NCBI GenBank assembly: GCA_965242785.1 | Contig: CBDETA010000004.1 | Location: 62,001 to 126,000, forward strand | Source of the DNA: Maricaulis sp965242785 | GTDB taxonomy: Bacteria; Pseudomonadota; Alphaproteobacteria; Caulobacterales; Maricaulaceae | Direction of reading: 5' to 3' | DNA: 64,000 nucleotides | Program-made: the position numbers and the translations under genes | Shown here: positions 24,527 through 33,578 of the stretch, piece by piece | Numbering within the stretch: position 1 is the first letter of the stretch | Layout of the letters: the number at the start of each line of letters is the position of its first letter | Notes under the pieces: generated by a model | What the model was told of the DNA's origin: nothing | The model's input: the letters and a program-made list of their open reading frames with translations, nothing else | Databases searched by the model: none

Positions 24527-25885
24527 TCAATCCTGAAACCGCTCCTTGAGCATTTGGTAAACGGCGCGCGCAGCATGCATGTCGCCGCCTTTCGGACGGC
24601 CGGGTCGGTCCTTCGGATTCCAGGCAAAGATGTCGAAATGCATCCAGGCCGCATCGCCCACAAAGCGGCGCAGGAACAGCGCCGCCGTGATCGAGCCCGC
24701 CATCGGCATCGCGGTCGAGTTCACAATGTCGGAAATCTCGCCATCGATATCGCCCTCATAACCACTCCACAGCGGCATCCGCCAGACCGGGTCGGCCACC
24801 TTGCGCGCGGCCATGGCCAGGTCCGAAGCCAGGCCATCATCATCGGTGTAGAAGGGCGCGATCTCGGGACCCAGCGCGACACGCGCGGCCCCTGTCAGGG
24901 TGGCAAAGTCCAGCATCAGGTCGGGTTTGCTCTCACCGGCCTTGACCAGGGCGTCGGCGAGGACCAGGCGCCCTTCGGCATCGGTATTGTCGACCTCGAC
25001 CGTGATGCCCTTGCGCGAGCGCAGGATGTCGCCAGGCCGGAAAGCGCCGGCCCCCACGGCATTCTCCACCGCCGGCACGAGAAGATGCAGACGAACCGGC
25101 AACTCCATCGCCATGATGATCCGGGCCAGGCCCATCGCATTGGCCGCACCGCCCATGTCCTTCTTCATGAGCCGCATGAACTGGGCGGCCTTCAGATCCA
25201 GGCCGCCGGTGTCAAAACAAACGCCCTTGCCGACCAGGGCAAGGCGGGGATGCTGCGGATTGCCCCATTCCAGCTCCAGCAGGCGCGGCGCCTCCGCGGC
25301 GGCCCGGCCGACCGCATGGATCATCGGGTAGTTCTGGGCGATCAGATCATCGCCGCGCACCACGTGGACGCTGGCCCCGAAACTGTCGGCCAGATTGCGG
25401 AACTCGGCTTCCAGGCCTTCCGGTCCCATCCGGTCAGCGGGCGTATTCACCAGATCCCGCGTCAGCATGACGGCGCGCGCCACCGCCTCGGCTTCCCGTG
25501 CATCGGCCCCGTCCGGCAGGGCCAGACGGGCCGGTTCGCGGTCGGCGGTCTTGAAGGCCGTAAAGCGATAGCCGCCGATCACCCAGGCGATTGATGCCAG
25601 TGTCGGGTCCCAGCCTTCCGGCAGCGCCGCCAGCTTCCAGTCACCGGCCGGCAGCGCAAGGGCCGCCGCACCGACAGCAAAAGCGTCCTGGCCATCGCCG
25701 ATGCCCAACCAGGCTTCAGCGGTATCGCCGGCCGGCCAGAGCACGCATTGACCGGGCTTGCCGGCAAAGCTGGCAGCGACCGGACGCAAGGCTTCCGGCA
25801 AGTCCTGGACGAGTTCCTTAACCTCGGCCGACCGGACCAGCCGGACCATGCGGGCAGTTGAAGGAGCGGCAAACAGGTCAGTCAT
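24527..25885 (-). CDS. Leucyl aminopeptidase family protein (M17)
   Basis: A dinuclear-metal cytosolic aminopeptidase of 452 residues. The metal and active-site motif is LVGKGVCFDTGGLDLK (Lys220, Asp225). A second motif VDNTDAEGRLVLADAL lies about 295-310. The N-terminal about 145 residues are the regulatory domain. It should release N-terminal residues in peptide turnover. Adjacency to an NlpC/P60 gene recurs in Alphaproteobacteria as I recall, although here a MarR gene lies between. Confidence 0.92.
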   Translation of the reverse strand: MTDLFAAPSTARMVRLVRSAEVKELVQDLPEALRPVAASFAGKPGQCVLWPAGDTAEAWLGIGDGQDAFAVGAAALALPAGDWKLAALPEGWDPTLASIAWVIGGYRFTAFKTADREPARLALPDGADAREAEAVARAVMLTRDLVNTPADRMGPEGLEAEFRNLADSFGASVHVVRGDDLIAQNYPMIHAVGRAAAEAPRLLELEWGNPQHPRLALVGKGVCFDTGGLDLKAAQFMRLMKKDMGGAANAMGLARIIMAMELPVRLHLLVPAVENAVGAGAFRPGDILRSRKGITVEVDNTDAEGRLVLADALVKAGESKPDLMLDFATLTGAARVALGPEIAPFYTDDDGLASDLAMAARKVADPVWRMPLWSGYEGDIDGEISDIVNSTAMPMAGSITAALFLRRFVGDAAWMHFDIFAWNPKDRPGRPKGGDMHAARAVYQMLKERFQD

Positions 25886-25926
25886 GTTGAGGCCTCTTGA
25901 GGGCCGCGCAAAGCGGCCGGTTGCGA

Positions 25927-25941
25927 TTAACGTATTCTTGA
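25927..25941. promoter_or_regulatory. CtrA-like site upstream of tadD
   Basis: TTAA at 25927, seven bases, then TTGA match the CtrA consensus TTAA-N7-TTAA at seven of eight fixed positions. The site is 50 bases before tadD. A CcrM-type GATTC lies at 25955. Confidence 0.45.
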
Positions 25942-25990
25942 CCGGGTCAGCGCAGATTCAAGCCCACGCAAACAGTGACCGGCAAATCCC

Positions 25991-26785
25991 ATGCGCCTGA
26001 CCTTCGCCCTTGTCCCGCTGACCGCCCTCGCCCTGACCGCCTGCGCCACCACGGCTGCGACGGAAGAAGAACAGGCCGTCATCAACACGATGAATGCGAA
26101 TACCATCGTTCCCGCCTCTGCGCAGGAACGCCAGGCCGTACGCAGCCAGGACCTTCTGACCCAGGCCGCCTTCTGGGCCGAGGCCTATGAGCTCAACCCG
26201 TCCGATCTGGAAGCAGCACTGGAACTCTCTTCGACCTTGCGCCAGCTGGGCAATCACCGCCGCGCCGCCGAGGTCGCCCAGCAGACGCTGGCTCTCTATC
26301 CGGACAATATCAATCTCATTCTGGCCCAGGGCAGTGCCATGGCCGCCGCGGGTCGCGGTGCAGGCGCGCTGGAAAACCTTCGGCGCGCGGCCCAGCTCGA
26401 CTCCACGAATTGGCGGGTCTTCAACACGCTGGGCGTGGCCTATGAACAGTCCGGTCAGGGCGAGATGGCGCGCAATGCCTTCCGACAGGCGCTCGACCTG
26501 TCTCCGGGTCAACCGTCAGTCCTGTCCAATATCGCGCTTTCCTATGCCATGTCCGGCGATGCCGAGACCGCCGAGCGCATGCTGCGCGAAGCCATGGTCC
26601 GGCCCGGTGCCGACGCAACGATCCGCCAGAACCTGGCGCTGGTGATTGCGCTTCAGGGCCGGTTCGACGAAGCCGAGACCATGGCCCGTGTCGATGTCAG
26701 CCCGCAGATGGCGGAGGCGAACATGGCCTATATCCGCGCCATGCTGACCTCACGCCGCCGTTATGATGCGGTGGCCAGCTACTAG
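25991..26785 (+). CDS. tadD: TadD-type TPR lipoprotein for Tad pilus assembly
   Basis: 264 residues with a lipoprotein signal MRLTFALVPLTALALTACATT (lipobox LTAC). At least four tetratricopeptide repeats follow from about residue 60 (AFWAEAYELNPSDLEAALEL, RAAEVAQQTLALYPDNINLI, WRVFNTLGVAYEQSGQGEMA, AFRQALDLSPGQPSVLSN). TadD/pilotin-like TPR lipoproteins help assemble the secretin. The gene is 1.1 kb beyond tadC, divergently placed from the aminopeptidase, and belongs functionally with the Tad locus at 27.8-38.7 kb. Confidence 0.85.
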   Translation: MRLTFALVPLTALALTACATTAATEEEQAVINTMNANTIVPASAQERQAVRSQDLLTQAAFWAEAYELNPSDLEAALELSSTLRQLGNHRRAAEVAQQTLALYPDNINLILAQGSAMAAAGRGAGALENLRRAAQLDSTNWRVFNTLGVAYEQSGQGEMARNAFRQALDLSPGQPSVLSNIALSYAMSGDAETAERMLREAMVRPGADATIRQNLALVIALQGRFDEAETMARVDVSPQMAEANMAYIRAMLTSRRRYDAVASY

Positions 26786-27255
26786 GCGCCTTCCACCACA
26801 TAGGTCGCGTCCTGCGCGACCGGAAAGTTCACTGACCGGGCGATGAAGCAGTATTTGTGGATTTCGCCATGGATGGCATCGGCCCGATCGGGGTCCGAGC
26901 CCCGCGCCAAGGTGATCCTCGGTTTCAGCAGGGCTGAGAGGAAGCGCCCGGACCCGTCCGGAAGGCTCTCACCGACAGCCTCCGGCGCATCCCGGTAATC
27001 CGTGACGACAATACCCGCAACGGCTGCGAGGTGCAGATACCAGAGCATGTGGCAGGCCGAGAGCGCTGAGATCAGCAGCGTTTCCGGATTGTGCAAGGCA
27101 GGATCCCCGCCCAGCAGCGGGTCATTGGAGCAATGCACCACCGGCTTCCCCGGCGCCGCCATGTCCCAGGTACGATCATAGGCCTTGTAAGACGATGTGC
27201 CCGAGCCGCGATTGCCGGTCCATTCGATGCCGGCGGTATAGGTGTGCTGTGCCAT
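26782..27255 (-). CDS. OsmC/Ohr family protein
   Basis: A 157-residue peroxidase-fold protein. Reactive cysteines of the family fit the motifs ALSACHMLWYLHLAAV and EIHKYCFIARSV. The central beta-sheet region precedes. OsmC proteins detoxify organic hydroperoxides. It overlaps tadD by four bases at the 3' ends and lies between tadD and the other Tad genes. Confidence 0.87.
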   Translation of the reverse strand: MAQHTYTAGIEWTGNRGSGTSSYKAYDRTWDMAAPGKPVVHCSNDPLLGGDPALHNPETLLISALSACHMLWYLHLAAVAGIVVTDYRDAPEAVGESLPDGSGRFLSALLKPRITLARGSDPDRADAIHGEIHKYCFIARSVNFPVAQDATYVVEGA

Positions 27256-27311
27256 GATGCCTCCGCTTCATGTCAGCGGAGTAGGCCCTTGTGACACCGA
27301 CGGCAAGCGCG

Positions 27312-27803
27312 TCAGGAAACCGGTGCTGGCGGCGGAGGCGGGGGTGGAGGCGGTGTGTCCTCGGCTTCCACCTTTTTCAGCGGGAAGTCCTTGCGCAGAA
27401 GCGGGGTGACCAGCGTGTGGTCGAACCGGAAATCCTCGACCAGGTCGCGCAGCTCTGACGGAGCCCGGCCGTCGCGGGAGAATTCAGAACCACGATAGAG
27501 CGCATACAGGCGCAGATAGTTCTTGTCGTCGCGCGAAAGCGAAGTGTCATCCAGACGCGAGCATACGGTGATCAGCCGCTGCAAGCCGTTGCGCCGCTTG
27601 CCGGTCTTCAGCTCGAGCATCGCCGTGGCCAGACCGACCTTCCAGCCCATGTCGGCAAAATGCGTCTTGGGCGCCTCGCCCAGCAGCTTGCGGGCCTTGT
27701 CCGGATTGTCCAGCGCCAGCGCATGCATGGCGGCACCCACCGACTGGTCGGCGAGGCGAATCTCTTCGCGGCGCTGTTCGGCTGTCTTCCGTCCGGAAAA
27801 CAT
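27312..27803 (-). CDS. Hypothetical protein at the end of the Tad operon
   Basis: About 163 residues from ATG 27803, with earlier starts possible (27827 or GTG 27869 overlapping the tadC stop). The sequence has helical repeat character (AMHALALDNPDKARKLLGEA, LATAMLELKTGKRRNGLQRL), resembling degenerate TPR repeats, and ends in a proline run. I do not recognise a family. Its place after tadC on the same strand suggests a Tad accessory, unproven. Confidence 0.6.
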   Translation of the reverse strand: MFSGRKTAEQRREEIRLADQSVGAAMHALALDNPDKARKLLGEAPKTHFADMGWKVGLATAMLELKTGKRRNGLQRLITVCSRLDDTSLSRDDKNYLRLYALYRGSEFSRDGRAPSELRDLVEDFRFDHTLVTPLLRKDFPLKKVEAEDTPPPPPPPPPAPVS

Positions 27804-27865
27804 GGGTTGTGTCCACCTGTGCAACATGTTGGTGCGCCATTCAAATAGCGCGCCATATCCGATTA

Positions 27866-28864
27866 TCACATAGCGTTGATACGGATAATCGCAGGACCGA
27901 GGATAACCACGAACAACACCGGCAGGAAGAACACAATCATCGGCACGGTCAACTTGGCCGGCAGCGATGCGGCCTTCTTCTCGGCAGCTGCCAGTCGCAT
28001 GTCCCGGTTTTCCTTTGCCATCACGCGCAGGGCCTGCCCCAGGGGCGTACCATAGCGTTCAGCCTGGATCAGTGAGGTACAGACGGCTTTCACGCCGGGG
28101 TGGTTGGTGCGCTTGGCCAGGTTTTCATAGGCCACGCGCCGGTCCTGAAGATAGGACAGCTCTGCCGTGGTGAGTGACAATTCCTCGGCCAGTTCGATCG
28201 AGGCCGAGCCGACCTCGGTGGAAACCTTGTGAAAGGCCGCTTCGATCGACATGCCCGATTCGACACAGATCAGCAGCAGGTCCAGCGCATCGGGAAAAGC
28301 GCCCATGATCGACTGTTGGCGCTTCTGGGCGACGTTCGAGAGGTAGAGGTTGGGACCGTAATAGCCCAGCAGGCCAAGGCCGAAGGAGAAACAGAAGCGG
28401 GTGATCGTCGGCAGGCCGAAATCATTGATCATGAAGACGTAGAACAACGCCCCCGCAAACAGGATGATCGGAGTCAGAAGACGGAAGAAATAGAAGGTGA
28501 CGGCCGGGCGGCTGCCGCGCATGCCCGCCTGCTCCAGCTTTTCCTTCAGCGCCGGATCCTCGAACGCCTTTTGCAGGTTGAGCGAGTCGACGACCTTGCG
28601 CATCAAGCCCCTGGCCTCGGCACCGCGGATGGATTGGCCGCCCTTCGAGTTGGCAGCCAGTTCCATCGCCGCCCGGCTCTTGCGGCGCAATTCCTCGCGG
28701 CGGTTGTTCACCGACTTGATGCGCTTGTCGAGCTTGTCCGTCGACATCATCGGCGCGGCCAGCGTCAGGATGGTCGCGAACACCAGGATGGCCGTGACCA
28801 GCATGATCAGCGATTGCGGATCGGTCAGGAAGTCCCGGATGTCGAAGAAGTCGATATCGAACAT
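27866..28864 (-). CDS. tadC: Tad pilus inner-membrane platform protein TadC
   Basis: 332 residues of the type II secretion system F (GspF) family. An N-terminal span is at about 15-38; further hydrophobic spans are near 125-145, 150-170 and the C-terminal 300-325. The cytoplasmic domain has the segment ADALDLLLICVESGMSIEAAFHKVSTE typical of TadC. It pairs with TadB as the inner-membrane platform that the ATPase acts on. It lies 7 bases after tadB. Confidence 0.92.
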   Translation of the reverse strand: MFDIDFFDIRDFLTDPQSLIMLVTAILVFATILTLAAPMMSTDKLDKRIKSVNNRREELRRKSRAAMELAANSKGGQSIRGAEARGLMRKVVDSLNLQKAFEDPALKEKLEQAGMRGSRPAVTFYFFRLLTPIILFAGALFYVFMINDFGLPTITRFCFSFGLGLLGYYGPNLYLSNVAQKRQQSIMGAFPDALDLLLICVESGMSIEAAFHKVSTEVGSASIELAEELSLTTAELSYLQDRRVAYENLAKRTNHPGVKAVCTSLIQAERYGTPLGQALRVMAKENRDMRLAAAEKKAASLPAKLTVPMIVFFLPVLFVVILGPAIIRINAM

Positions 28865-28871
28865 GCCGGCC

Positions 28872-29867
28872 CTAGATCTTGAAGTTGATCATGCCGCGCA
28901 TGACCATGATGCCGATGAACATCCAGGTCGCACCGCCCAGCAGCATCAGCTGGCCCGTCGGATGGGTGAACATCTGGCCCATATAATCCGGGGTGGTGGC
29001 GTAGACGATGCCCAGCACACCCGGCGGCAGCGAGCCGATGATGGCCGCCGAGGATTTGGCTTCCGAGGACAGCGCGCTGATTTTCTCGCGCATCATCTTG
29101 CGCGAACGCAGCACTGTGGAGAGGTTGGACAGGGTTTCGGCCAGATTGCCGCCGGTCTTCTGCTGGATCACCAGAACCGTGCGGAAGAAGTTCAGCTCGG
29201 GCAAGGGCATGCGTTCGCACATCCGGTCCAGACCGTCGGACAATGACACGCCGACGCTGATGCCCTCGACCAGCTTCTCGAATTCGCTGCGAATGGGCTC
29301 GGGGCTCTCGCGAGCGATGATCTTGAGACACTCGTTCAACGGCAGGCCGGATTTCACACCCCGCGTGATAACGTCCAGCGCATTGGCAAACTCCGCGGTG
29401 AACTTCTTCTGGCGTCGGCCGCACAGGAAGCCCAGCCACCAGCGCGGCAGTCCAAGGCCGCCGATCAGCCCGCTCATGCCGACCACAATCAGGTTTTGAC
29501 CGGTCAGGAAGGCGACGGCCAGGGCTGCCAGTCCGAGACCGGCCGAGACCAGCCAGAAAGTCGTCGGCGTGAAAGACATGCCGGCCTGCTGGATGCGGGC
29601 CTTGATGGTCAGGGTTTTCTTGCGCTGGTCACGCTGGCGTTGTTCGAGGTCCTTGAGACTTTCCTGGACCTGTTTCTTGCGCTGGGCCGCCTGGTCAAGC
29701 GCCGAGGTGTGGCGCTTGCCGCGCTGCAGACCGCCAGAACTGACGGCACGGTTCACGCGCTTCTTCGACTGCGCATCACCGGCCGCGCCGACCACCACCC
29801 AGCCGACCCCGCCGACCGCCACGAAGGCGGCCGCTGCGGCGAGCATGAATGCCATGTCCGGGGTCAT
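28872..29867 (-). CDS. tadB: Tad pilus inner-membrane platform protein TadB
   Basis: From ATG 29867 it is 331 residues; the frame extends further upstream over cpaF but lacks a better start. A signal-like span is at about 5-28, then a basic coiled region QRKKQVQESLKDLEQRQRDQ, a span pair near 115-150, and the GspF domain with FANALDVITRGVKSGLPLNEC. The C-terminal span MLLGGATWMFIGIMVMRGM closes it. It sits directly after the ATPase gene. Confidence 0.92.
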   Translation of the reverse strand: MTPDMAFMLAAAAAFVAVGGVGWVVVGAAGDAQSKKRVNRAVSSGGLQRGKRHTSALDQAAQRKKQVQESLKDLEQRQRDQRKKTLTIKARIQQAGMSFTPTTFWLVSAGLGLAALAVAFLTGQNLIVVGMSGLIGGLGLPRWWLGFLCGRRQKKFTAEFANALDVITRGVKSGLPLNECLKIIARESPEPIRSEFEKLVEGISVGVSLSDGLDRMCERMPLPELNFFRTVLVIQQKTGGNLAETLSNLSTVLRSRKMMREKISALSSEAKSSAAIIGSLPPGVLGIVYATTPDYMGQMFTHPTGQLMLLGGATWMFIGIMVMRGMINFKI

Positions 29868-29869
29868 GT

Positions 29870-31396
29870 TCAGGCCTCCGCCGCATCGAGGGCATTGGCC
29901 AGCTCGCGCTCGAGGCCGAAATAGCGGGCGCGGTCCCAGAATTTGGGACGGGCGATGCCGGTGGAACAATGACGGCCGGAGATGCGGCCATGCTCGTCCT
30001 CGCCCTGGATCTCGTAGAGGAAGAGGTCCTGGGTGACGACGACATCGCCTTCCATGCCGATGACTTCGGTAATATGGGTAATCTTGCGCGAACCGTCGCG
30101 CAGGCGGGCAGCCTGGATCACCACATCGATCGAACCGACGATCATCTCGCGGATCGTCTTGGCCGGCAGGTTGTAGCCGCCCATGGTGATCATGGATTCG
30201 ATCCGCGACAGCGCCTCGCGCGGCGAGTTGGCGTGCAGCGTGCCCATCGAGCCGTCGTGGCCGGTGTTCATGGCCTGCAGGAGATCGAAGGCCTCCGGGC
30301 CACGCACCTCACCGACGATGATCCGTTCCGGACGCATACGCAGACAGTTCTTGACCAGGTCGCGCATGGTCACCTGACCGGAACCTTCCAGGTTCGGCGG
30401 GCGGGTTTCCAGGCGCACCACGTGCGGCTGCTGCAGTTGCAGTTCGGCGGCGTCTTCGCAGGTCACGACCCGCTCGTCTTCCTCGATGAAGCCAGTCATG
30501 CAGTTCAAGAGCGTGGTCTTGCCCGAACCGGTACCGCCGGAGATCAGCACGTTACAGCGCGAAGCCCCGATGATTTCCAGAACCTTGGCGCCTTCCGGCG
30601 AGATGGAGTTGAACTCCACCAGATTCCGCATCGTCAGCTTGTCTTTCTTGAACTTACGAATGGTCAGGGTGGGACCATCCAGCGCCAGCGGCGGCGCGAT
30701 GACGTTGACGCGGGAACCGTCCATCAGGCGGGCGTCACAGATTGGCGAGCTTTCGTCGACGCGGCGGCCAACCTGGCTGACAATGCGCTGACAGATATTC
30801 ATCAGCTGGGCATTGTCACGGAAGCGGATATTGGTCTTTTCCAGCTTGCCATTGACTTCGATGAAGACATCGTCGGCGCCGTTGACCATGATGTCGGCAA
30901 TGTCGTCACGGGCCAGCAGCGGCTCCAGCGGGCCGAAGCCCAGCACGTCATTGCAGATGTCCTGGAGCAGTTGTTCCTGCTCGGCGATCGACATGGCGAC
31001 ATTCTTGATCGAGATGATCTCGGTGACGATGTCGCGGATTTCCTCGGCGGCCGTCTCATTGTCGAGCCGGGCCAGCTGGCCCAGGTCGATCGTGTCGATC
31101 AGCGCGTTGAAGATCGTCGTCTTGATTGCGTAATATTCTTCGGACCGCCCGCCGGGCTCGCCCCGAGCCGGCTTGGAAGCCGGCTTGGCCGCCAGTTTGG
31201 GAGCCGGTTTCGGTGCCGGCTTGGGGGCAGGCTTGGGCGCCGGCGCCGTCGCACGGGTTTCAGGTTTCGGCGCAACAGCCGTTGCGGAACGCGTCTCGGG
31301 CGCCGCTTGCGGGCGCACATCCGCCTTCGGCGCCGCGGGGGGCGGCGCCGGCGGGGCAGATCGGGTTGTCGGTCCTCCGGCGCGCTTGCCGAACAT
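29870..31396 (-). CDS. cpaF: Tad pilus assembly ATPase CpaF/TadA
   Basis: A 508-residue PilT/VirB11-like secretion ATPase that powers Tad pilus assembly. An alanine/proline-rich N-terminal extension covers about residues 10-85. The core has the Walker A box GGTGSGKTTLLN (about 287-295), and the family segments RMRPERIIVGEVRGPEAFDLLQA and SMGTLHANSPREALSRIESM. The Asp and His boxes are present. The AAPPPA-rich extension is unlike the core and probably disordered. Confidence 0.95.
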   Translation of the reverse strand: MFGKRAGGPTTRSAPPAPPPAAPKADVRPQAAPETRSATAVAPKPETRATAPAPKPAPKPAPKPAPKLAAKPASKPARGEPGGRSEEYYAIKTTIFNALIDTIDLGQLARLDNETAAEEIRDIVTEIISIKNVAMSIAEQEQLLQDICNDVLGFGPLEPLLARDDIADIMVNGADDVFIEVNGKLEKTNIRFRDNAQLMNICQRIVSQVGRRVDESSPICDARLMDGSRVNVIAPPLALDGPTLTIRKFKKDKLTMRNLVEFNSISPEGAKVLEIIGASRCNVLISGGTGSGKTTLLNCMTGFIEEDERVVTCEDAAELQLQQPHVVRLETRPPNLEGSGQVTMRDLVKNCLRMRPERIIVGEVRGPEAFDLLQAMNTGHDGSMGTLHANSPREALSRIESMITMGGYNLPAKTIREMIVGSIDVVIQAARLRDGSRKITHITEVIGMEGDVVVTQDLFLYEIQGEDEHGRISGRHCSTGIARPKFWDRARYFGLERELANALDAAEA

Positions 31397-31402
31397 CGCA
31401 GA

Positions 31403-32872
31403 CTAGCCTCCGAACAGTTTTCCGATGAAAGACCGCTTGCGCGGCAAGGGGGCGACCCGGCCCGAGACCAGACCGGCGAGATGGCCGAAGCCTTCTGCCG
31501 CCTTGGACTTGGCATCCAGCTCGGTGATCATCTGGCCGTTATTGGCGGCTTTGCCGAACAATTGCGGCTCAAACGGCAGGACCAGAGCCGGTTGGGTTCC
31601 CAGCGCCTCGGCGAAATCCTTGACCGGGATTTCCGGACGCTTGGGCATGCCCGCCATATTGATCACCACTTTCGGCGGCTCGTCATTGGGACGGGCGCTG
31701 GTGACCAGGTCGAACAGGTTTTTCGCATTGCGCAGGGACGCCAGGTCCGGCGTCACGGTCAGCACAACCTGATCCGCACTCAGCAGGGTCTGACGAACCC
31801 AGGGGCTCCAGGCGTGCGGCAGGTCCAGCGTGACGAAGGGCGCCTGCCGGCGCACCTTGTCCAGCACGGTCTCATATTCGACCGGACCGAATTCCCAATC
31901 CTTGTCCAGCGTCGCGGGGGCCGAGAACAGGCTCAGCCGGTCGGTGCAGCGGACCAGAAGACGATCCAGCAGGGCGTCATCCAGGCGGTCCGGATCGGAC
32001 AGGGCATCGCCCAGCGTCTGCGCCGGGTCCTGATTGAAGTCGAGCCCGGCGGTGCCGAAGGACAGGTCCATATCGACCAGCACGGCATCCGACTGAATGC
32101 TTTCGGTCAGCGCCCAGGTACAGTTGTGGGCAATGGTCGAAGACCCCACCCCGCCCTTCGAGCCGATAAAGGCGATCGTCTTGCCGGCAAAGGGCTGGTC
32201 CGGATCCAGGAAAAGTTCGGAAATGGTGCGGATCAGGTGCAGCGGCGTCATTGGCGGCACGAGATATTCGCTGACCCCGCGCTTGATCAGCTCGCGATAG
32301 AGCGAGATGTCGTTGGCCGCGCCGATCACGACAACCTTGGTGTCCGCATCACAAACCCCGGCCAGTTCTTCCAGCTGGTCGAACAGGCTGCGGCCACGCA
32401 TCCCGCTCTCGATGATCAGGAGGTTCGGCGTCGACTCATCATGATAGCGTTCGATGGCTGCCGGCAGACCGCCCAGCTCGACCGTGACATGCGCCTTGGC
32501 CAGGCGGCGATCATTGGCGGCATTGTGGATCAGCGCGCCGGTTTCCGGGCGCTCGCAAAAGGCACCGACCGTAATACGCGGCACCGGTTGGTTGGAGAAA
32601 TCATCATCGATTTCGCCATACATCGAATCCACGCCCGGAAGTGCTGCGACTTCGTCGCGCACATCCTCGATGTCGGGATGTACCGGTGCGGGTTCCGGCC
32701 GGTCGTCATAGGCCGCTTCTTCAAGAAAGGGGTCGGCTTCGCTTGTGCTGGCGCCGAAAGGCGCATCGCCATCATCCTCTCCCAGCAGCAGGCGCTCGAT
32801 ATCGGCAGCCTCCAGGAAGGGATCATCACCATCCAGAAAATCGTCTTTCAGGGCTCGGTTCGCGTCTGACAT
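31403..32872 (-). CDS. cpaE: CpaE/TadZ-like ATPase for polar pilus localisation
   Basis: 489 residues. An N-terminal half holds a receiver-like domain (about 110-215: KVVVIGAANDISLYRELIKRGVSEYL). The C-terminal half is a MinD/ParA-like ATPase with the deviant Walker A KGGVGSST near residue 240, and VLVDMDLSFG. In Caulobacter CpaE marks the pole for pilus assembly. The order between cpaD and cpaF is the usual one. Confidence 0.92.
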   Translation of the reverse strand: MSDANRALKDDFLDGDDPFLEAADIERLLLGEDDGDAPFGASTSEADPFLEEAAYDDRPEPAPVHPDIEDVRDEVAALPGVDSMYGEIDDDFSNQPVPRITVGAFCERPETGALIHNAANDRRLAKAHVTVELGGLPAAIERYHDESTPNLLIIESGMRGRSLFDQLEELAGVCDADTKVVVIGAANDISLYRELIKRGVSEYLVPPMTPLHLIRTISELFLDPDQPFAGKTIAFIGSKGGVGSSTIAHNCTWALTESIQSDAVLVDMDLSFGTAGLDFNQDPAQTLGDALSDPDRLDDALLDRLLVRCTDRLSLFSAPATLDKDWEFGPVEYETVLDKVRRQAPFVTLDLPHAWSPWVRQTLLSADQVVLTVTPDLASLRNAKNLFDLVTSARPNDEPPKVVINMAGMPKRPEIPVKDFAEALGTQPALVLPFEPQLFGKAANNGQMITELDAKSKAAEGFGHLAGLVSGRVAPLPRKRSFIGKLFGG

Positions 32873-32889
32873 GTCCCTCTGCCCCTTTC

Positions 32890-33567
32890 TTAGTCGTTAT
32901 TGACGTTGGACACGGCACCGCTCTCGTGCTCGGAGCGTTCGCTGGCCGTCGATTCACCGGCGCGATAGCGCTCGATCACATCCAGGCGGCGACCGGTATC
33001 GCCCACACCCATGGTGCGCGGCGCCACCAGGTCACGCGGATCGGCAACCATGGCCGCCAGGTTCGCCGCCATGGCACATCCGAAATTGCTGTGGTGCTGG
33101 TTGTCGAACTCCACGGCCATATTGTCCCAGCGCTGCCCGCATTCGGGCGCCACAGCCGTGTAGCGCTGGAAGGAAAAATAGATCTCGCCGACCTGCCGGC
33201 CGCGTGCGTCATACGCCCCACCGGTGATCTGTCGCCAGCTGATGCCACGCTCGTAGAAGAAGGTGCGGGCCTCGGCGATCGCACCGATGGCGGCGTCTTC
33301 ATTGCCGGCACCCTGCGGGTAGCTGATCACCAGCGGACCGTGTCCGCGGGCCTGGTATTCTGCGGCGATGAAGGCCAGCTGGTCCTGCTGCGCCCAGGTC
33401 AGACCATTGTCGCGCGGGTCTACCGGCATGGCCGAGCGAAAGGTCTCCGCGACGGCGCTGGCCTGCGGCAGGCCCAGATCGGCAGACGGCGTGGAAGCAC
33501 AGGCCGGCAACAGCGCCGCGAGCGCCAGGCTGGCCAAGGCAGCGAGTTTCTTGCGTTTATCCACCAT
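32890..33567 (-). CDS. cpaD: CpaD-family pilus lipoprotein
   Basis: About 225 residues from ATG 33567, which has GGAG six bases before it; an upstream GTG at 33579 overlaps the cpaC stop. The signal KKLAALASLALAALLPAC is lipoprotein-like (lipobox LPAC). The CpaD signature covers the middle and C-terminal parts, including NFGCAMAANLAAMVADPRDLVAPR. CpaD is the outer-membrane lipoprotein of the Tad secretin complex. It follows cpaC and precedes cpaE. Confidence 0.88.
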   Translation of the reverse strand: MVDKRKKLAALASLALAALLPACASTPSADLGLPQASAVAETFRSAMPVDPRDNGLTWAQQDQLAFIAAEYQARGHGPLVISYPQGAGNEDAAIGAIAEARTFFYERGISWRQITGGAYDARGRQVGEIYFSFQRYTAVAPECGQRWDNMAVEFDNQHHSNFGCAMAANLAAMVADPRDLVAPRTMGVGDTGRRLDVIERYRAGESTASERSEHESGAVSNVNND

Positions 33568-33578
33568 CACCCACTCCA

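Noticed and set aside
27312..27360. The proline run at the end of the Tad hypothetical gene as a repeat array
   Set aside because: It is a short poly-proline tail of one protein, not a DNA repeat element or CRISPR.
29849..32869. A 1006-codon plus-strand open frame across the cpaF/cpaE region
   Set aside because: It is antisense to cpaE and cpaF, both with clear motifs, and its translation is low-complexity with many Gln, Arg and His from GC bias.
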